Shown here piece after piece: positions 25,925 to 38,254 of a stretch of DNA of 64,000 bases. Every line of letters begins with the position of its first letter. The stretch's first letter is position 1. The position numbers were made by a program, and so were the translations under genes. Source of the stretch: Coffea arabica (lineage: Eukaryota > Streptophyta > Magnoliopsida > Gentianales > Rubiaceae); assembly GCF_036785885.1 (NCBI RefSeq), contig NC_092312.1, forward strand, positions 10,992,001 through 11,056,000. Direction: 5' to 3'. The notes beneath the pieces were generated by a model that had not been told where the DNA came from, did not search any database, and saw nothing but the letters and a program-made list of their open reading frames with translations.

Positions 25925-28900
25925 ATGGCCGCGTCGGCGGCGGCTTCGACGGCGTCGCTGGCGAAAGTTTGCTTCAATTCCAACTGCAAGGAAACTCTAG
26001 AGAGGCCGAGGAAAGGTTGGCGTCGCCGGACCGGCGAGTTTGCTGACCTTTGTGATCGTTGCGCGTAAGCCAATTTATTTCTTTTAATTACCGTTGCGGA
26101 TTTAGAAGTTTTGCGTTATTTTTATGACCCCCATTTTACTTGTGTACTAAGTTTTGATTTCATGTCTTGTGTTTTGGGTTTATTTTAGTAGTTTTTTTGT
26201 GTCAAAATCGTATCTTTGGGAATGCTAAGCAGAACTAGAGTCTGACAAATGCTGCTGTTGAATTTCACTTCTCTGTTACATTTCCTTATTTTTAATTTTT
26301 TCCTGGAAAATAGTGAGTGGTGTTTCTGGTGCTTACTTGAGCTTTGACTTATTGGGCATGACTGTTGTGTTTGGTAAGATCAGATTTTTTATAGGATATG
26401 CCTCTTAGTAGCATGTTCTATGAGAGTTCAGGTTGTGATATATTTGTTCGGTAAAAAACCGTTGTACTGTTTATGTTACTATCGAGGCAAGAGGTCATTG
26501 TTAAAACGCTGTTATTACCTGAATTCCAGAAATGGGGAAAAAAATTTAAAGTTAGTGTGCTTCTAAGTAAACGAATTTAACTATGTTGGTTGCCCCTTTT
26601 TGGTTTTGAATTGTTTTTCTGAAGTTTCTTGTTAGTATAAAGTTTCTATCTTGCTCTTTTCCTTTTCTCGCCTCTGTTGGTATCTGATTCTTTAGGAGTC
26701 CTGAAGATAAATTACTTAAAACTCTAGTGAAGAAAAATTCCAAAATGAGGGAATAAGGCAGTCAGGAAGCCTTCCGTCATTTAACCCCAAGGGACTTGGT
26801 CAGGTTTCGTGTATTCTTGCTACTATGGGACTTGTATGTGTGGGTGAAAACTATTCTACTAGACATGGTTTTATGGTTTTTTACTTGTTTCTTTGGGGGT
26901 GAAAACTGTGTTGACAGTACAAGCTACTTATTATTATTCCATGGTCATGTGTTCTTGTCATTATGAGACTTGCTGTCCTCTTGTTTAGTTGTTGGTTAAT
27001 TTAAATGTATATGTCTGGAAAAGGGGGGCAAACAGATATCGGAGTATGCCTGTCTTTTTTTTTTATAGAGTAAACGTTGAGGAAAAATAAGGGTTGGGCT
27101 CTGGAAGGGAAGGAAATTAACATTTCCTTTCTAAAATATGAGGTGCTAAAATGGTTGCATGATACATCACATTTTTCTATATCTGGGTTTAAAGAATCAT
27201 ACCTCAGGTCTACTGATTCTGGAGCTTTTGTTGGACACATTTCTTAATTAATGGGTACAGCTTTTTGAAGGTATTTTGCTGATTCTTTGACAAACATGTA
27301 CAGTAGGCCAAATACATAATAAGGTGTGCAAGAAGCTTCTTTGGGTGCACAAATAACATTTGTATGGGTAATGGTGCTATATGTCGGCTTGGTCTGCGTT
27401 ATGGTGGTTGCATGCACGAGTGCAGATGCTCTTAAGACGTATACATGGCGGCACATATCTGAATTCATGGACTTCCCACCTATGAAGAAAATTTAAAACC
27501 AATGTCACTCTGAATGTATAAGGGACTTTATATTCTTCAATCGTGCATCTCAGAAACTATTCTTGAATACTTTCTGTGCTTCAGTTATTTCTCTCAATAA
27601 TCCCTTCATATTTCTTTAAAGTTGTCTCTATAGATACCCTGAACCTGACAAGAGTTATATTTGATTGTAGTTCTGCTTATGAGGATGGAAAATTCTGTGA
27701 ATCTTTTCATCTTGATGCTTCTGGTTGGAGATGTTGTGAATCTTGTGGGAAGGTAAGCCAGATATTCATTGGTTTTCCAGGATTTGAATTTAGGTTCAGG
27801 GAAACAACCACAGGACCCTGTGGCTAAGTAACTTTTGTTGATCTGTGCTGCACTAATGATGACTTTGTTGGTTTTCAAATTTGAAAGCTCCATCCTTTTT
27901 CTTCAATGGGGTTCTAAATCTTTAAATTATCAAATGCAGCAAATACATTGTGGATGTATTGTCTCTTTCCATATGTTTGTCCTACTGGATGCTGGTGGAA
28001 TTGAGTGTATAACCTGTGCTCGGAAAAGTTTCATCTTGGTAAGAGTCATTTGTTCCATTTGATGGTTTCTGAATTTCGCATTTGCTTGTCTATCATCTAT
28101 TGCTTCCCATAGCTTCCTTTGCACTCTTTTAAGCATTAGGAAGTCTTGGTGGCAACCGTTTGATAAGGGCATAGACAGCTTAGATTTAATGATGGAAATC
28201 CTAAAAATAGGATTTATTGTCTATGTTTTAGAGAGATTTAATGAGCTAATTATTTCACCATCCTTTTACCAATTTATGACTTGGAACATAACTATGATTT
28301 AGACACTTGTATTATGCTTATTGAGTGTCTATGTACTACCAGTTTACCAATTCAAAACTTGAACATTGCTATCTTTAGACAGGTGTAATGAGGTTAGTAG
28401 CATAAACAGCTCCCCTGTATAAAAATTCGTCCACGGAAATAAGCACTTGTGATTGTTAACTAGTAAAATAGTTGTATTGGCATGATTTTTTGGCCAATAA
28501 TTTAGTTTTTAGTATCTGTTTCTGCTATATCTTTTGACACCTTAGAATCTCTAAGCTTGCACAAGTTTAAGCATATGAAAGAGTAGCCTCTTCATCTGAT
28601 TGTGTTTTGTCTGATTTTCCTCTAATTATGTAGTTCAGAAACTTGTTTAAATTAATAATTTTGAAAATTCAGTAATGCTGTACTATCCATGACTTGAATG
28701 TTTAAACCATAATCAGTATTTCTTTCGTATCCTTTCTCTAAGATATTGTTTTGCGGTTCTCATTTTTTTTCTTGTCATCTGTCTTGTAGACGCCAAATCC
28801 AGCTTGGCCTCCGCCTTCATTGTTCCTTCCTTTACAGCCTGAAAGAATTAAAGATATATCTGTCAAAAATTGGAGTCCGATAGCCGGTTCAGGTCCAGTG

Positions 28901-31900
28901 CCTTGGCGTCAAGCTCCTAGTTTGTTCAATGGTTCTGCTATCCAATCTGAGTTGCAGCCAAGGGTTCCCACACCAATTGAATTTGATGTATCAGGTGGGG
29001 TTGATAGGCTCCAGCTTAATGAAAGATTATCTTCCTCTTTGGAGAAGAAAAAAAAGGAGGAATCTTTTGAAAGGTTCATGAATGGGAGCCTGAGGATTTG
29101 TTCTTCAGAATTTGGGAGTGGCACTTCTGGTAATTGATTTCACTGCTCAGAGATGTACTTGAATTACATAGTACATAGATATAAGGAATTAACATTATGT
29201 CCACCAATGTAATTCTTTGTTGCAGGAGCCATGGGTAAGGAGCAATCTTTTCCCTTTTCGAATGCTTCCCCTCAAACTGGGTACCCATCAACTTCAGATT
29301 TCAGTGTAGCTACAGCTCCTGCATTGGAAAATGGAAGCAACAATCATACTAAGGCATCTGGCACTCTTATTCAACAGACAACCCAGCCAACACCATCTGA
29401 GAAACGACCTTGTGGTCACAACCCAGCAGATTCGTCTGAGGGTCAACCACGCAATGGACGGGCCAGACCAGAGGTACGAGCACGGAGTCAATTGCTTCCT
29501 CGTTATTGGCCCCGAATAACTGACCAGGAGTTGCAGCAGATATCTGGAGAGTATCCTTATGATAGAAAAATCTTGATAAGTTTTTGTGACACCTTTGACA
29601 TTGCTTTAGTTTTGGCTTTTGGTTTATGGTTGGGTCGAAACTTTTACTTTTATGCAGACATGGCATAAGCTTTCTCAAAGAAGCATTTAGTTATCAGAAA
29701 TTGTTAATGCACATATAATTTTTAGATGCTTGAGTTGACAAGCTGACTACGGCAGTTAAGCATCTTGTTTTGACTTAACTACATCTAGTTCAAACTCGGT
29801 AATTACACCTTTGTTTGAGAAGATGCTAAGTGCAAGTGATGCTGGCCGGATAGGGCGCTTAGTGCTTCCCAAAAAATGTGCAGAGGTAAGTACTTATTAG
29901 GTGCTCAGCTTTCGAATTTTTAAGTGTTTCTGATCTTTTGGTTTTCTAGATTGGATGTTCTTGGCATTTTGATTGTAAATTAATTGTTTTCTAGATTGGC
30001 ATCTGTACACTGTAGCCTATGTTTGGGTTGTATGTAAATGCTGTTAGCTGAATCTTCATTTTCTGATGTGCTACACTGAACATTGACTGCTGTCAGCTAA
30101 CAATGTCACCAAGTTTTGAAAGTATATGACTTAAACTTTTTACTGCCTGGAAGTGTTACTTACTGTTCTTTATTACTTGTTAGATGGGGGCTTACTTAGA
30201 ATTTTCTGTATAAATATTACCTTCTTGTATTCATTTCTGAGAAACATATGTACTATGATGTAGGCCTATTTTCCACCAATTTCTCAGCCAGAGGGATTGC
30301 CACTGAAAGTACAAGATTTGAAAGGGAAGGAATGGGTTTTCCAGTTTCGGTTTTGGCCAAATAACAATAGCAGAATGTATGTTCTAGAAGGGATAACTCC
30401 TTGTATACAGTCTATGCAATTGCAAGCTGGTGATGTAGGTAATTATTATTGTTCAGCACTTTGAAATCCTTGAATATTTCCCTAATACCACGTGGATTTT
30501 TAGTTCTTTGCTTATGATTAATCATGGAACCTGAGAGCTAAATAAGGTTTTTCATTTTTTTTCCATGTGGGCTGGAATGGGAATGGGAATGGTCAACCAC
30601 ATGGTAAACATCTATTGTTGTCTGATTCTAGAATCATATTCCGGTAGCCGTGCATTGTTTGGTCAGAACCGTCATTTTAGTTTCTTCTAATTAAGTATCA
30701 ATTCTCTTACAACTGGTATCAATTTGGAAAGGATATTAAGTGGTGTTGCATGGGTGCTTTTGAACGGTGGGGGACTGAGAAAGGTTAATAATTCTGCTTC
30801 TAGTAATGTATCGTACTACCTCTATTTCAACTATCATAAAGCATGAACATGGACGACAAATTTTTGTACTTCAATAGTATTTTCATAATAATTAACTATT
30901 TGATGCTAATAGCTTCTCCCATCCTTTTTTCTTTCAACTTTTTTCCTACCTTTACTTTTTCTCCATGATTATTTTATTAATTGCACAGATGTAGGGTGTG
31001 CCTCTCTCATTAGTGTTGAATCAAGTGCTGAGAGCATATTTTGTCATTTTCCTGCATTAATTCATAGGATGTAGTATTTGGAGAACTATATCTTTGTGTA
31101 TAGTGAAGCATGTACTTAATGCGATTCTTTCTTCCACTGTTGCATTTTGCCACCAAATCCACCCTTCTCCCTTGTACTCACAAGAAAAAAGAACGCAAAA
31201 CCTCTCACCACCCACCCAAGAGAGGAATGAAAGAGGAGAAAAAGAAAACATGAGTGCAGAATTAGGATATTTGCATTTTTTTGTATTTGTATGCTAAAAT
31301 ATCCAGACACTAATGATATGTGATCAAATGATTCAGTAACATTCAGCAGAATAGAGCCAGAAGGAAAGTTGGTCATGGGTTGCAGAAAGGCTTCATGTGC
31401 TCCATCAGATCAGGTTGGTCAATTTACTACAAAATGCAAAATAGTGCTCTTTTCCATGTTCATGATATCCTTAATTCATTATTTTGAGGATAGATGCACA
31501 GTGCTGGCTTGGCTTGTTTTCTGTTTCTTGTTGGCACATATCAGTAACCAGGCCTATAAGATTAAAGCTTTCTTAATTATTCTATTAGCATACAACTGGT
31601 GCATTGGATTCCTTTTATCACATAATTGTTGTGGACAGGGAGGATAAGACTGATTTGCAATATATTAAAATTGTAGAACTTTCCACATGACTACAATATT
31701 TCACACCAGAACTTGTCTTAGTTGTTAACTATTATGGTTCTGTTTTTCGCTAGATTGATCTTTCATTAAGAATACAGCGTCACATATTATGACCTTTTTA
31801 CAATATACAGGGAAATGAAGCTTCTAATGCTGGGCAAGGATATTCTTCAAACGGGGATGTTGCGCCTAAGAGTAACAAAGCTGGTGAAATAACAAAACCT

Positions 31901-34757
31901 GGTGAACTAGTATCAACTAATTCTCGTATGAAAGGCTACTCAGCATCATCCAGTTGTCCATCACTAAATCGTGCTGCAGCAAAGTCGGGAAGTTCTTGGC
32001 CAGAACATGATAAACCAGTGCATGTAGCCAAAGTAGTTGAAGCCAAGCCTGCAGTCCGTAGTAAGCGAAAAAATAGCACTTTGGGTTTAAAAAGTAAACG
32101 CCTTAGGATTGAAAATGAGGACATGTTAGAGCTGAAAGTCACCTGGGAACAAGTTCAAGGATTGCTCCGCCCACCTCCTAATAAGGCTCCTAGCGTCTTT
32201 GTTATAGAAGGTTGTGAAATTGAAGAGTATGAGGTATTCAAGTTGGTCTGTTTAGATTTTTCTTGTACTTAAGCATTGAAGCTGGCTTTACTTGATTTGC
32301 TTTTCTATTTTGAAAGTTTTAGATAGGCAACCATTTTCATCTGTTACCTGCCTTATTTTGTGTGTGTGTGTGTATGTTGATATAGCTGTTTCTTTTGAGG
32401 AAGCACATTGTAGAATTTTGTCATGCTGTAAGTTCATGAAAAAGCACACCCTTTTTTGCGCCATATAGCTCATACGTGCTAGAAGCATACCAAGAAGATG
32501 GTAGGCTGGAAAAAGAGATTAATGGGTAGTACATTGAGGATGCACTTTTGAGTCTAATGTCATGGTTTTTGAGCATTTAGTTGCTTTAGTTAATGCAGCT
32601 TTATTCGTGAATGAGTTCATTGAACTGATTGTTGTTGCTGACATTTCTTAACAGAATATTTTGTAATTGCTGATATCATTGTCCTGCATGAAATTTTTAA
32701 AGAAAATTATACTCAAATTTCTAGAAGTTCTCTAAATTGATTCTGCTTCTTTGGTCATCTGTCAATGCTTCCTGATAGTTGCTAAGTTAACTTAACAATG
32801 GCTCAAGCTTTTTAAGGATTTTGAAATTCTGCATTCTGACTTCATTCTCTACAGCAGGACGCACCAGTTATTGGAAGACCTACTATTCCTGGTACTGATC
32901 ATCAAGGGTAGGTTCTCTATGTGCTTCTTGGAAAACTGGAATTTTTTTTTGACTTCTGTTGCTATGATTTTATACAGGGTAACATGCCCATTTTTTTAAA
33001 TTTCATTTTGCAGCAAAAAGATTCAGTGGGCTCAGTGTGAAGAATGTTCTAAGTGGCGCAAAATACCTGCTGATGCTCTTCTTCCATCAAAGTGGACATG
33101 TTCTAAGAACTTGTGGGACCCTGAGAGGTATGGTGGACAACCAAAACTATGCTTTCTGCTTTGAGGGATTGGCTGTTTGGATGCAGCAGCTTGTGGCTGT
33201 TTCTCCTGTTGTATTACATGCATTCCAGCCTATGATATGATGCATTGCTTAATTGATGATTGTCATTGTGATCTCCCACCATTATATGTAGTTACGTGTC
33301 TATTTGCTTGTTCTTTTGCGGTTCTTAGAGAATAGTGATTCTGGGATAACTCTGATAACAGCTAGTTATGTTTTAAAACCAAGTGTTTTTACTATTGCGG
33401 TGACTGCAGAAGCTCTCCTGTAAAACTGAAATGGAGTTGAGTATGCTCTTTATCCATGGTAAAATATTGGTGTCAAGTTCAGTAAGGAGGCATGTGGCAG
33501 CTGAGATTAACCTGTCTTAATTGAGTGATAGACCTAATAGAACTTTATTGTGTTTATTTAGTCCTATGGATATGGATTAATACCATGTCTATATCACCAA
33601 GAGAATCTCAGAATTTATACAGGCTAGTTTCTTGACAAGTTTGATGTGAGCTGGTGATAGTTGTTGGTAATATTGGTTTCTCTGGCTTGTAGAATATTCT
33701 CCTTCCCAGTCCTTGCATCTTTCAAGTTCAATATTCTTGCCTCTTAAATCAGATCTTTTGCTTTTTAAAAAGTATATGACCCATTTGTGATTTTGGACCT
33801 GATAGATTATTAAGTTCAGGCTAGAATATTTTGTCTTATAACTGGTGCAGGACATTGCTCTGTTTGATGTGAAAAGGTTGCAATGTATCTCACTTTATTT
33901 GGCACACTAGCCTAGAGCTCCATGGTACAGTGTGTGAGCTTATCCTGGAATCTTACTGATTCTTTCAACTTTGTTGCAGATCTCTCTGTTCAACGGTTCA
34001 AGAATTATCCATGGAGAAGCTTCAGGACCTATTACCTGCTATTAGCAAAAGTATGAACTTTTTCTTGTTTCCTTCTTCTCATTGCATAAAAAACCCAGGT
34101 CTGTTTCACCCTTGAGGAGCCTTAGTCTGCTAGACGAGTGCTAGTGTTGTCATGATTTGTTAATTTCCAAATAAATAATATTACTCCTTTGCAGCTGCTT
34201 CTAAGAAGATAAGGGCTCCTAAGCAGGATCCTGACTCAGTTGAGGCTTTGGAAGGGCTTGATGCACTTGCCAATCTAGCCATACAGGAAAAATCAGGGTC
34301 CTTTCAGGCATCCCAGGCAACAACAAAGCACCCGCGCCATAAGGCTGGTTGTTCGTGCATTGTTTGCATTCAACCGCCAAGTGGAAAAGGACCCAAACAT
34401 AAGCAACCATGTGACTGCATTGTCTGCAAATCCTTGAAGCGTCGTCATAAAACCATGATGTTGAAAAAGGAGAAAAATTTAACAGAGAAAATTCCAGAAA
34501 CGAGTGACCAAATGCTTAGCATGCAAGAGTTGCCTGAACAAGTGCCTAATGGCCTTGTGAACAAAAGTCCAAAGGAGGAAGTGGTAAGTGATGAGGGTTG
34601 TATTGACAACCCTGATGAGATGTGTTCTGCATTGCCATTTAAAGGTCAAATAGACCTCAATATACAGCCAGAAAAGGAGGAAGAGTTGTCGCCTAGTTTT
34701 TGTTCTGGTAACATCCCAAGATCGATGCTGGAGACTCGGGAGCGGCATAACAGGTAG
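25925..34757 (+). CDS. VAL/HSI2-type B3 transcriptional repressor, 13 exons, about 851 aa
   Basis: Exons: 25925-26064, 27671-27752, 27940-28038, 28790-29129, 29226-29550, 29789-29885, 30264-30438, 31337-31413, 31811-32233, 32858-32907, 33014-33127, 33980-34050, 34195-34757. Phases all agree. Domains in order: PHD-like Cys/His region (residues about 15-107, with CESCGKQIHCGC); B3 DNA-binding domain (about 335-440, [20 protein letters not shown] through [13 protein letters not shown]); CW zinc finger (about 605-652, [16 protein letters not shown]); a second Cys cluster typical of VALs (about 712-745, [10 protein letters not shown] and CDCIVC); and an EAR motif DLNIQP (about 818-823). VAL1/VAL2 bind RY elements, recruit Polycomb and shut off the LEC2/FUS3/ABI3 seed programme; the CW domain reads methylated H3K4. 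The presence of CW and PHD-like domains places this nearer VAL1/VAL2 than VAL3. Arabidopsis VAL1 is about 790 aa. Exon 10 has a tandem acceptor that could add one Gln. Confidence 0.95.
32852..32858 (+). other. Tandem (NAGNAG) splice acceptor of VAL exon 10
   Basis: The sequence ACAGCAG at the 3' end of intron 9 offers two AG acceptors three bases apart, at 32853-32854 and 32856-32857. Use of the first adds one Gln codon before DAPVIG; use of the second does not. Both keep the frame. Confidence 0.8.
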
Positions 34758-36609
34758 CAGAGGTTATCAGCTTCTAGTGGTAGAGGAAGTTTAGTTGGCA
34801 ATCAGACATAGCAGGATGCAGCTGGACGGACAAATTTCAGTAATATTGCTCTTCATAGCAGTTACAAGAGAACTGAGTCTGACCTGCGTTGGTCTTCATT
34901 GAAAGAGACAGTGGCATCGTTGTCACCAGCCTGATGAAGTGTCTTTCCTGCTGTCATATAGGGGAGTACCTGAACTACTTTTTTGGTGGAAGAGGCAGGT
35001 CTAACTTAGTGTACATTCATCTGCTTTTGGAATTACATAGTTGTATATAAACTGGTAGGATGTAGTTCTATCGCTGCAAAAACAAGTAGTACATTTTTCA
35101 GGTAACTATCTGGATATCATGGCCTTCCTCTGCTCGTCTTTGTAGTGTTTAGATGCACTTGGAGAGGCTGTGGTTGAAGCTGCTCCTTATGTGGTTAGGA
35201 GCTTGCTTTGCCGCCCTTAATGTGAGAACATACTGCCAGTGTAATTAAAGCATGATTTTTTTTTTAATTGAGTATAGAGCAATTGCGTTGTTTAGTCCTA
35301 TTTGCACTTGTAAGTAAGTTATGTTCTAGAATTTCTTACAAGGAGGATATAGACGGTCTGCCAGATAGATTGCTTGATACATTTGTGGGGGGGGGGGGGG
35401 GGGGGGGGTTATCGCTGACAAACTTTTGAGACTATAAGTTGCTTATTTTTGTGTTTTTTTTGGGGGAGTGTTTACAAATAACTCGTGTTCGCATCAGTTA
35501 TCTGAATGAGATTGCTCCGTTTGGCTGGAATTTTTGGTTGTTTGACTTGTCAGCAAACGGAATTTGGAACTATACTTTCTAGTGCTGTTGACCATAATTT
35601 GACAGATAAAAGATCTGTGTGACTAGTATTTATGCCCATCGCTTAATGTAGCAAAGATGCTACTCTCGCACTTGCAGGACAACACCATGAAATTATACTA
35701 TCTCAAGAACAGTGCATTCAAATGCTTGATCATGGTGCTAATTCATCCAGTGTTTTGGACGGCAAGGTGCTACAGTGCTAGTCCACCATTCCGGAGATGT
35801 CGAACACTTAAGTGCAACTATTCTACTGAGGTCAATGCCACATTCTTCGGCAAGTTGTGCCAGCCGAAAACTCAAGATTCAAAAATACGATCACGCTCAA
35901 CCCCGGTTATATTTTTATCACGTCTAATGAAAGCATCGAAAGAATTTCCAATTGGGAGGTCTTTGCAGGTCAAGAATTCCGTTAACATGAAAAAGAAAGA
36001 TATATAAGAATCAAAGCATGCAAGTCACTCTGCAACAGCTATTTCAACGTAGACATTAATCTTCGTGCTCCTCTAGTTCTAAGATTCTCCGATACCTCAA
36101 TGGTAACTGGCAAAACATGTGCTTGGTCTTATCTTTTGTGCTGGAAGACAGGACATGGTTGGGAGGCCCAAAGGGTAGCAAATCTGGAGGGAGCAACTGC
36201 CACCAAGGAAACCTCAGAGAGGGTCATAGAAATGACATCAAATTTTACAACCATGCCAAGGATGGACAGCGTGGGACAACCATGCCGCTGTAGTTAGGGC
36301 CAAGGATGGACAGGAATTTAAAAGCAGCTGAAAATTGAGGTAAAGCTTCTTTTTTTTTTCTTTTTTGTCGATGAACTTGGATAAACAATATTAACATATC
36401 AGATAAATATTTCCTATAGTTCATGCAAGTTAAATAGACAAACGAGAAGTTTTCTGAGTTTTACATCAATTAAGCTCCTTTTGAGCTCTTCATTCATTTA
36501 CTTTTATTGAAGAAAAATATAGTGACTCTATGAAATTTACATAATATGCTTCATATCTTTACAACATATACTTGTGTTTAAAGCTTGTGGTAAGATCCCC
36601 AACTAGGGT
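34758..36609. other. VAL 3' flank and intergenic region
   Basis: The first few hundred bases are probably the VAL 3' UTR. A 22-base G run sits at 35387-35408. A frame at 35657-36007 (116 codons) and one at 36100-36297 have no recognisable domain; another frame of the same stretch reads EIILSQEQCIQMLDHGAN and then closes. This could be a decayed gene fragment, but I cannot name it. Confidence 0.45.
35387..35408. repeat. 22-base poly-G run
   Basis: An uninterrupted run of 22 G about 630 bp downstream of the VAL stop codon, beyond the likely 3' UTR. Length accuracy in the assembly is doubtful for such homopolymers. Confidence 0.95.
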
Positions 36610-37272
36610 TTGTTCAATCCCGTTGCCCTAATTAGAAGGAACCACCAAATCTTTGGCACCATGTACATGGAGTTGGACAGCAAGATGAAGCAACAGCACC
36701 AGAAAAGCCTTGGCACAGAGACGGAGAGCGTGGAGAGGAAGAAAGCAAGGGTTTGTAATGAGCAAGAAGAAGGTGACAAATCACGCATCTATTTTCTTGT
36801 CAAGAACCAGTCTTATGGTACCTTTTGGTACATAGACCTGAATGAAAGAGATGACGAGGGTCATCCATGTGGTCAGAAACTAAATGCGCAGCGCCCTCCA
36901 TTCACAGCCTACCAACGGGTTGCTATTGGTTCTTGTGGCTTGCTGATTTACGCTTTGGGAGGTCTAACCGAGGAGTCAGATGATGATACTGGTCTTTAAT
37001 ACACGGTCTACTTTTATAATACGGCAAACCGGTCCCTTCAGAGGGATGGTTTATTTTGGAAGAAAACCGATGAGAGCGGCGGTGAACCTTGGTACATTGG
37101 TCGAGCCTCGGGCTTTAGATTTGCTACCCTTTGGAAGGCACAACCTTGCTGCATTATGTTCGGTGTGTTCACTGCTTCGCCTCCGGCCGGCACCGCGGAT
37201 CACCCTCGTGATTTTTCTGTTACCATTGAGAAATATGAGCTCCTCACAATAGAGGATCCTCATGGAAATTAA
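36610..37272 (+). pseudogene. Kelch-like gene fragment with an internal stop and a frame change
   Basis: The frame from 36610 (or Met at 36661/36670) reads a polar start, then IYFLVKNQSYGTFWYIDLNE and YQRVAIGSCGLLIYALGGL, with the hydrophobic-Gly-Gly pattern of a kelch blade. It ends at TAA 36997-36999. The same frame resumes at once with YTVYFYNTANRSLQRDG, the expected next blade strand. At about 37065 the kelch-like text changes frame: PMRAAVNLGTLVEP continues in the +1-shifted frame. One nonsense codon plus one shift within about 70 bases argues for a pseudogene, or for assembly error. The kelch assignment rests on pattern resemblance only. Confidence 0.45.
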
Positions 37273-38254
37273 GAAAGAGCTGCTGCCGTGTGAGTAACCC
37301 AGCTCTGATGTCAAGTAGTGATTGTTTATTCCTAAATGCTTGTCCAGTTTCCATTTTGCTGAAAAAAAAAAAGTCCGAAAATGTGGAGATTACTTCGTTT
37401 CTTGGTGCTCGACATGCATTGACCGTACCGTACTGATTTGTGCTTAATTTGATCGGTGCTCGACTTCATCTTGATTCATTTTCAGGATGAGGAAAAATGA
37501 AATTCTAGTAAAATTCATCATTTCATTTACGCGGTTGAAATCGCTAATGGATAATTTTTCTCTTCGAGTTCAATGGAGAAACAACCCTATATATTGTCAA
37601 GTTTTTTTTTTTTTAATCCTTGACAAATAAAATATCCACATCGGGATTTTCACCCAATAGGTTCAAAGTGAAGAAAGAGATTTTATCTAATGCATATTGT
37701 AAAGTTACAAAGCATATTATGTAATTTTATGATCATATGGCCAAAGTTTGGAAATTAAACAATTAATTCAAAATCATTACGTTTTTCTCCGTTAGGAACA
37801 GGGCTACAACTTTAAAAGAGGCAAGCGAATAAAGACTTTTCAAAAGAGCTTAAGCAATGTAAAACTGATTGACTTTTCAAATTTTTTCCTTTTTTTTTTC
37901 GAAGAGGATTAGTGTTTCTCCACTTATCCCCTTCCTAACAAAATTTGAGTTTTCAAAAACATAATCTAAAACATGATTTAAAAGCATATTATATGATTAT
38001 GAGATATAACCAAAATTTGAAAATTAAACAATTCAAAATCACTACTTTTTTCACCATTTACAAAAGAAGCATCAACCTCAAAAGAAGCAGATTTTTTTTT
38101 CGGAGACGACAATAGTTGTATAACCTAATCTATTCTACATTAACGGAGAGGGGGCGGACCAAAGGAGACTCAGGAATAACTCGAAGGGGATTGAATCACC
38201 ATCGAACCAAACGGATGCACGATACATCCATCTAGATTTTTTTAAGCAAACCAA

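Noticed and set aside
29231-29678. Alternative frames within VAL exon 5
   Set aside because: They are shadows of the exon whose frame carries the [11 protein letters not shown] segment leading to the B3 domain.
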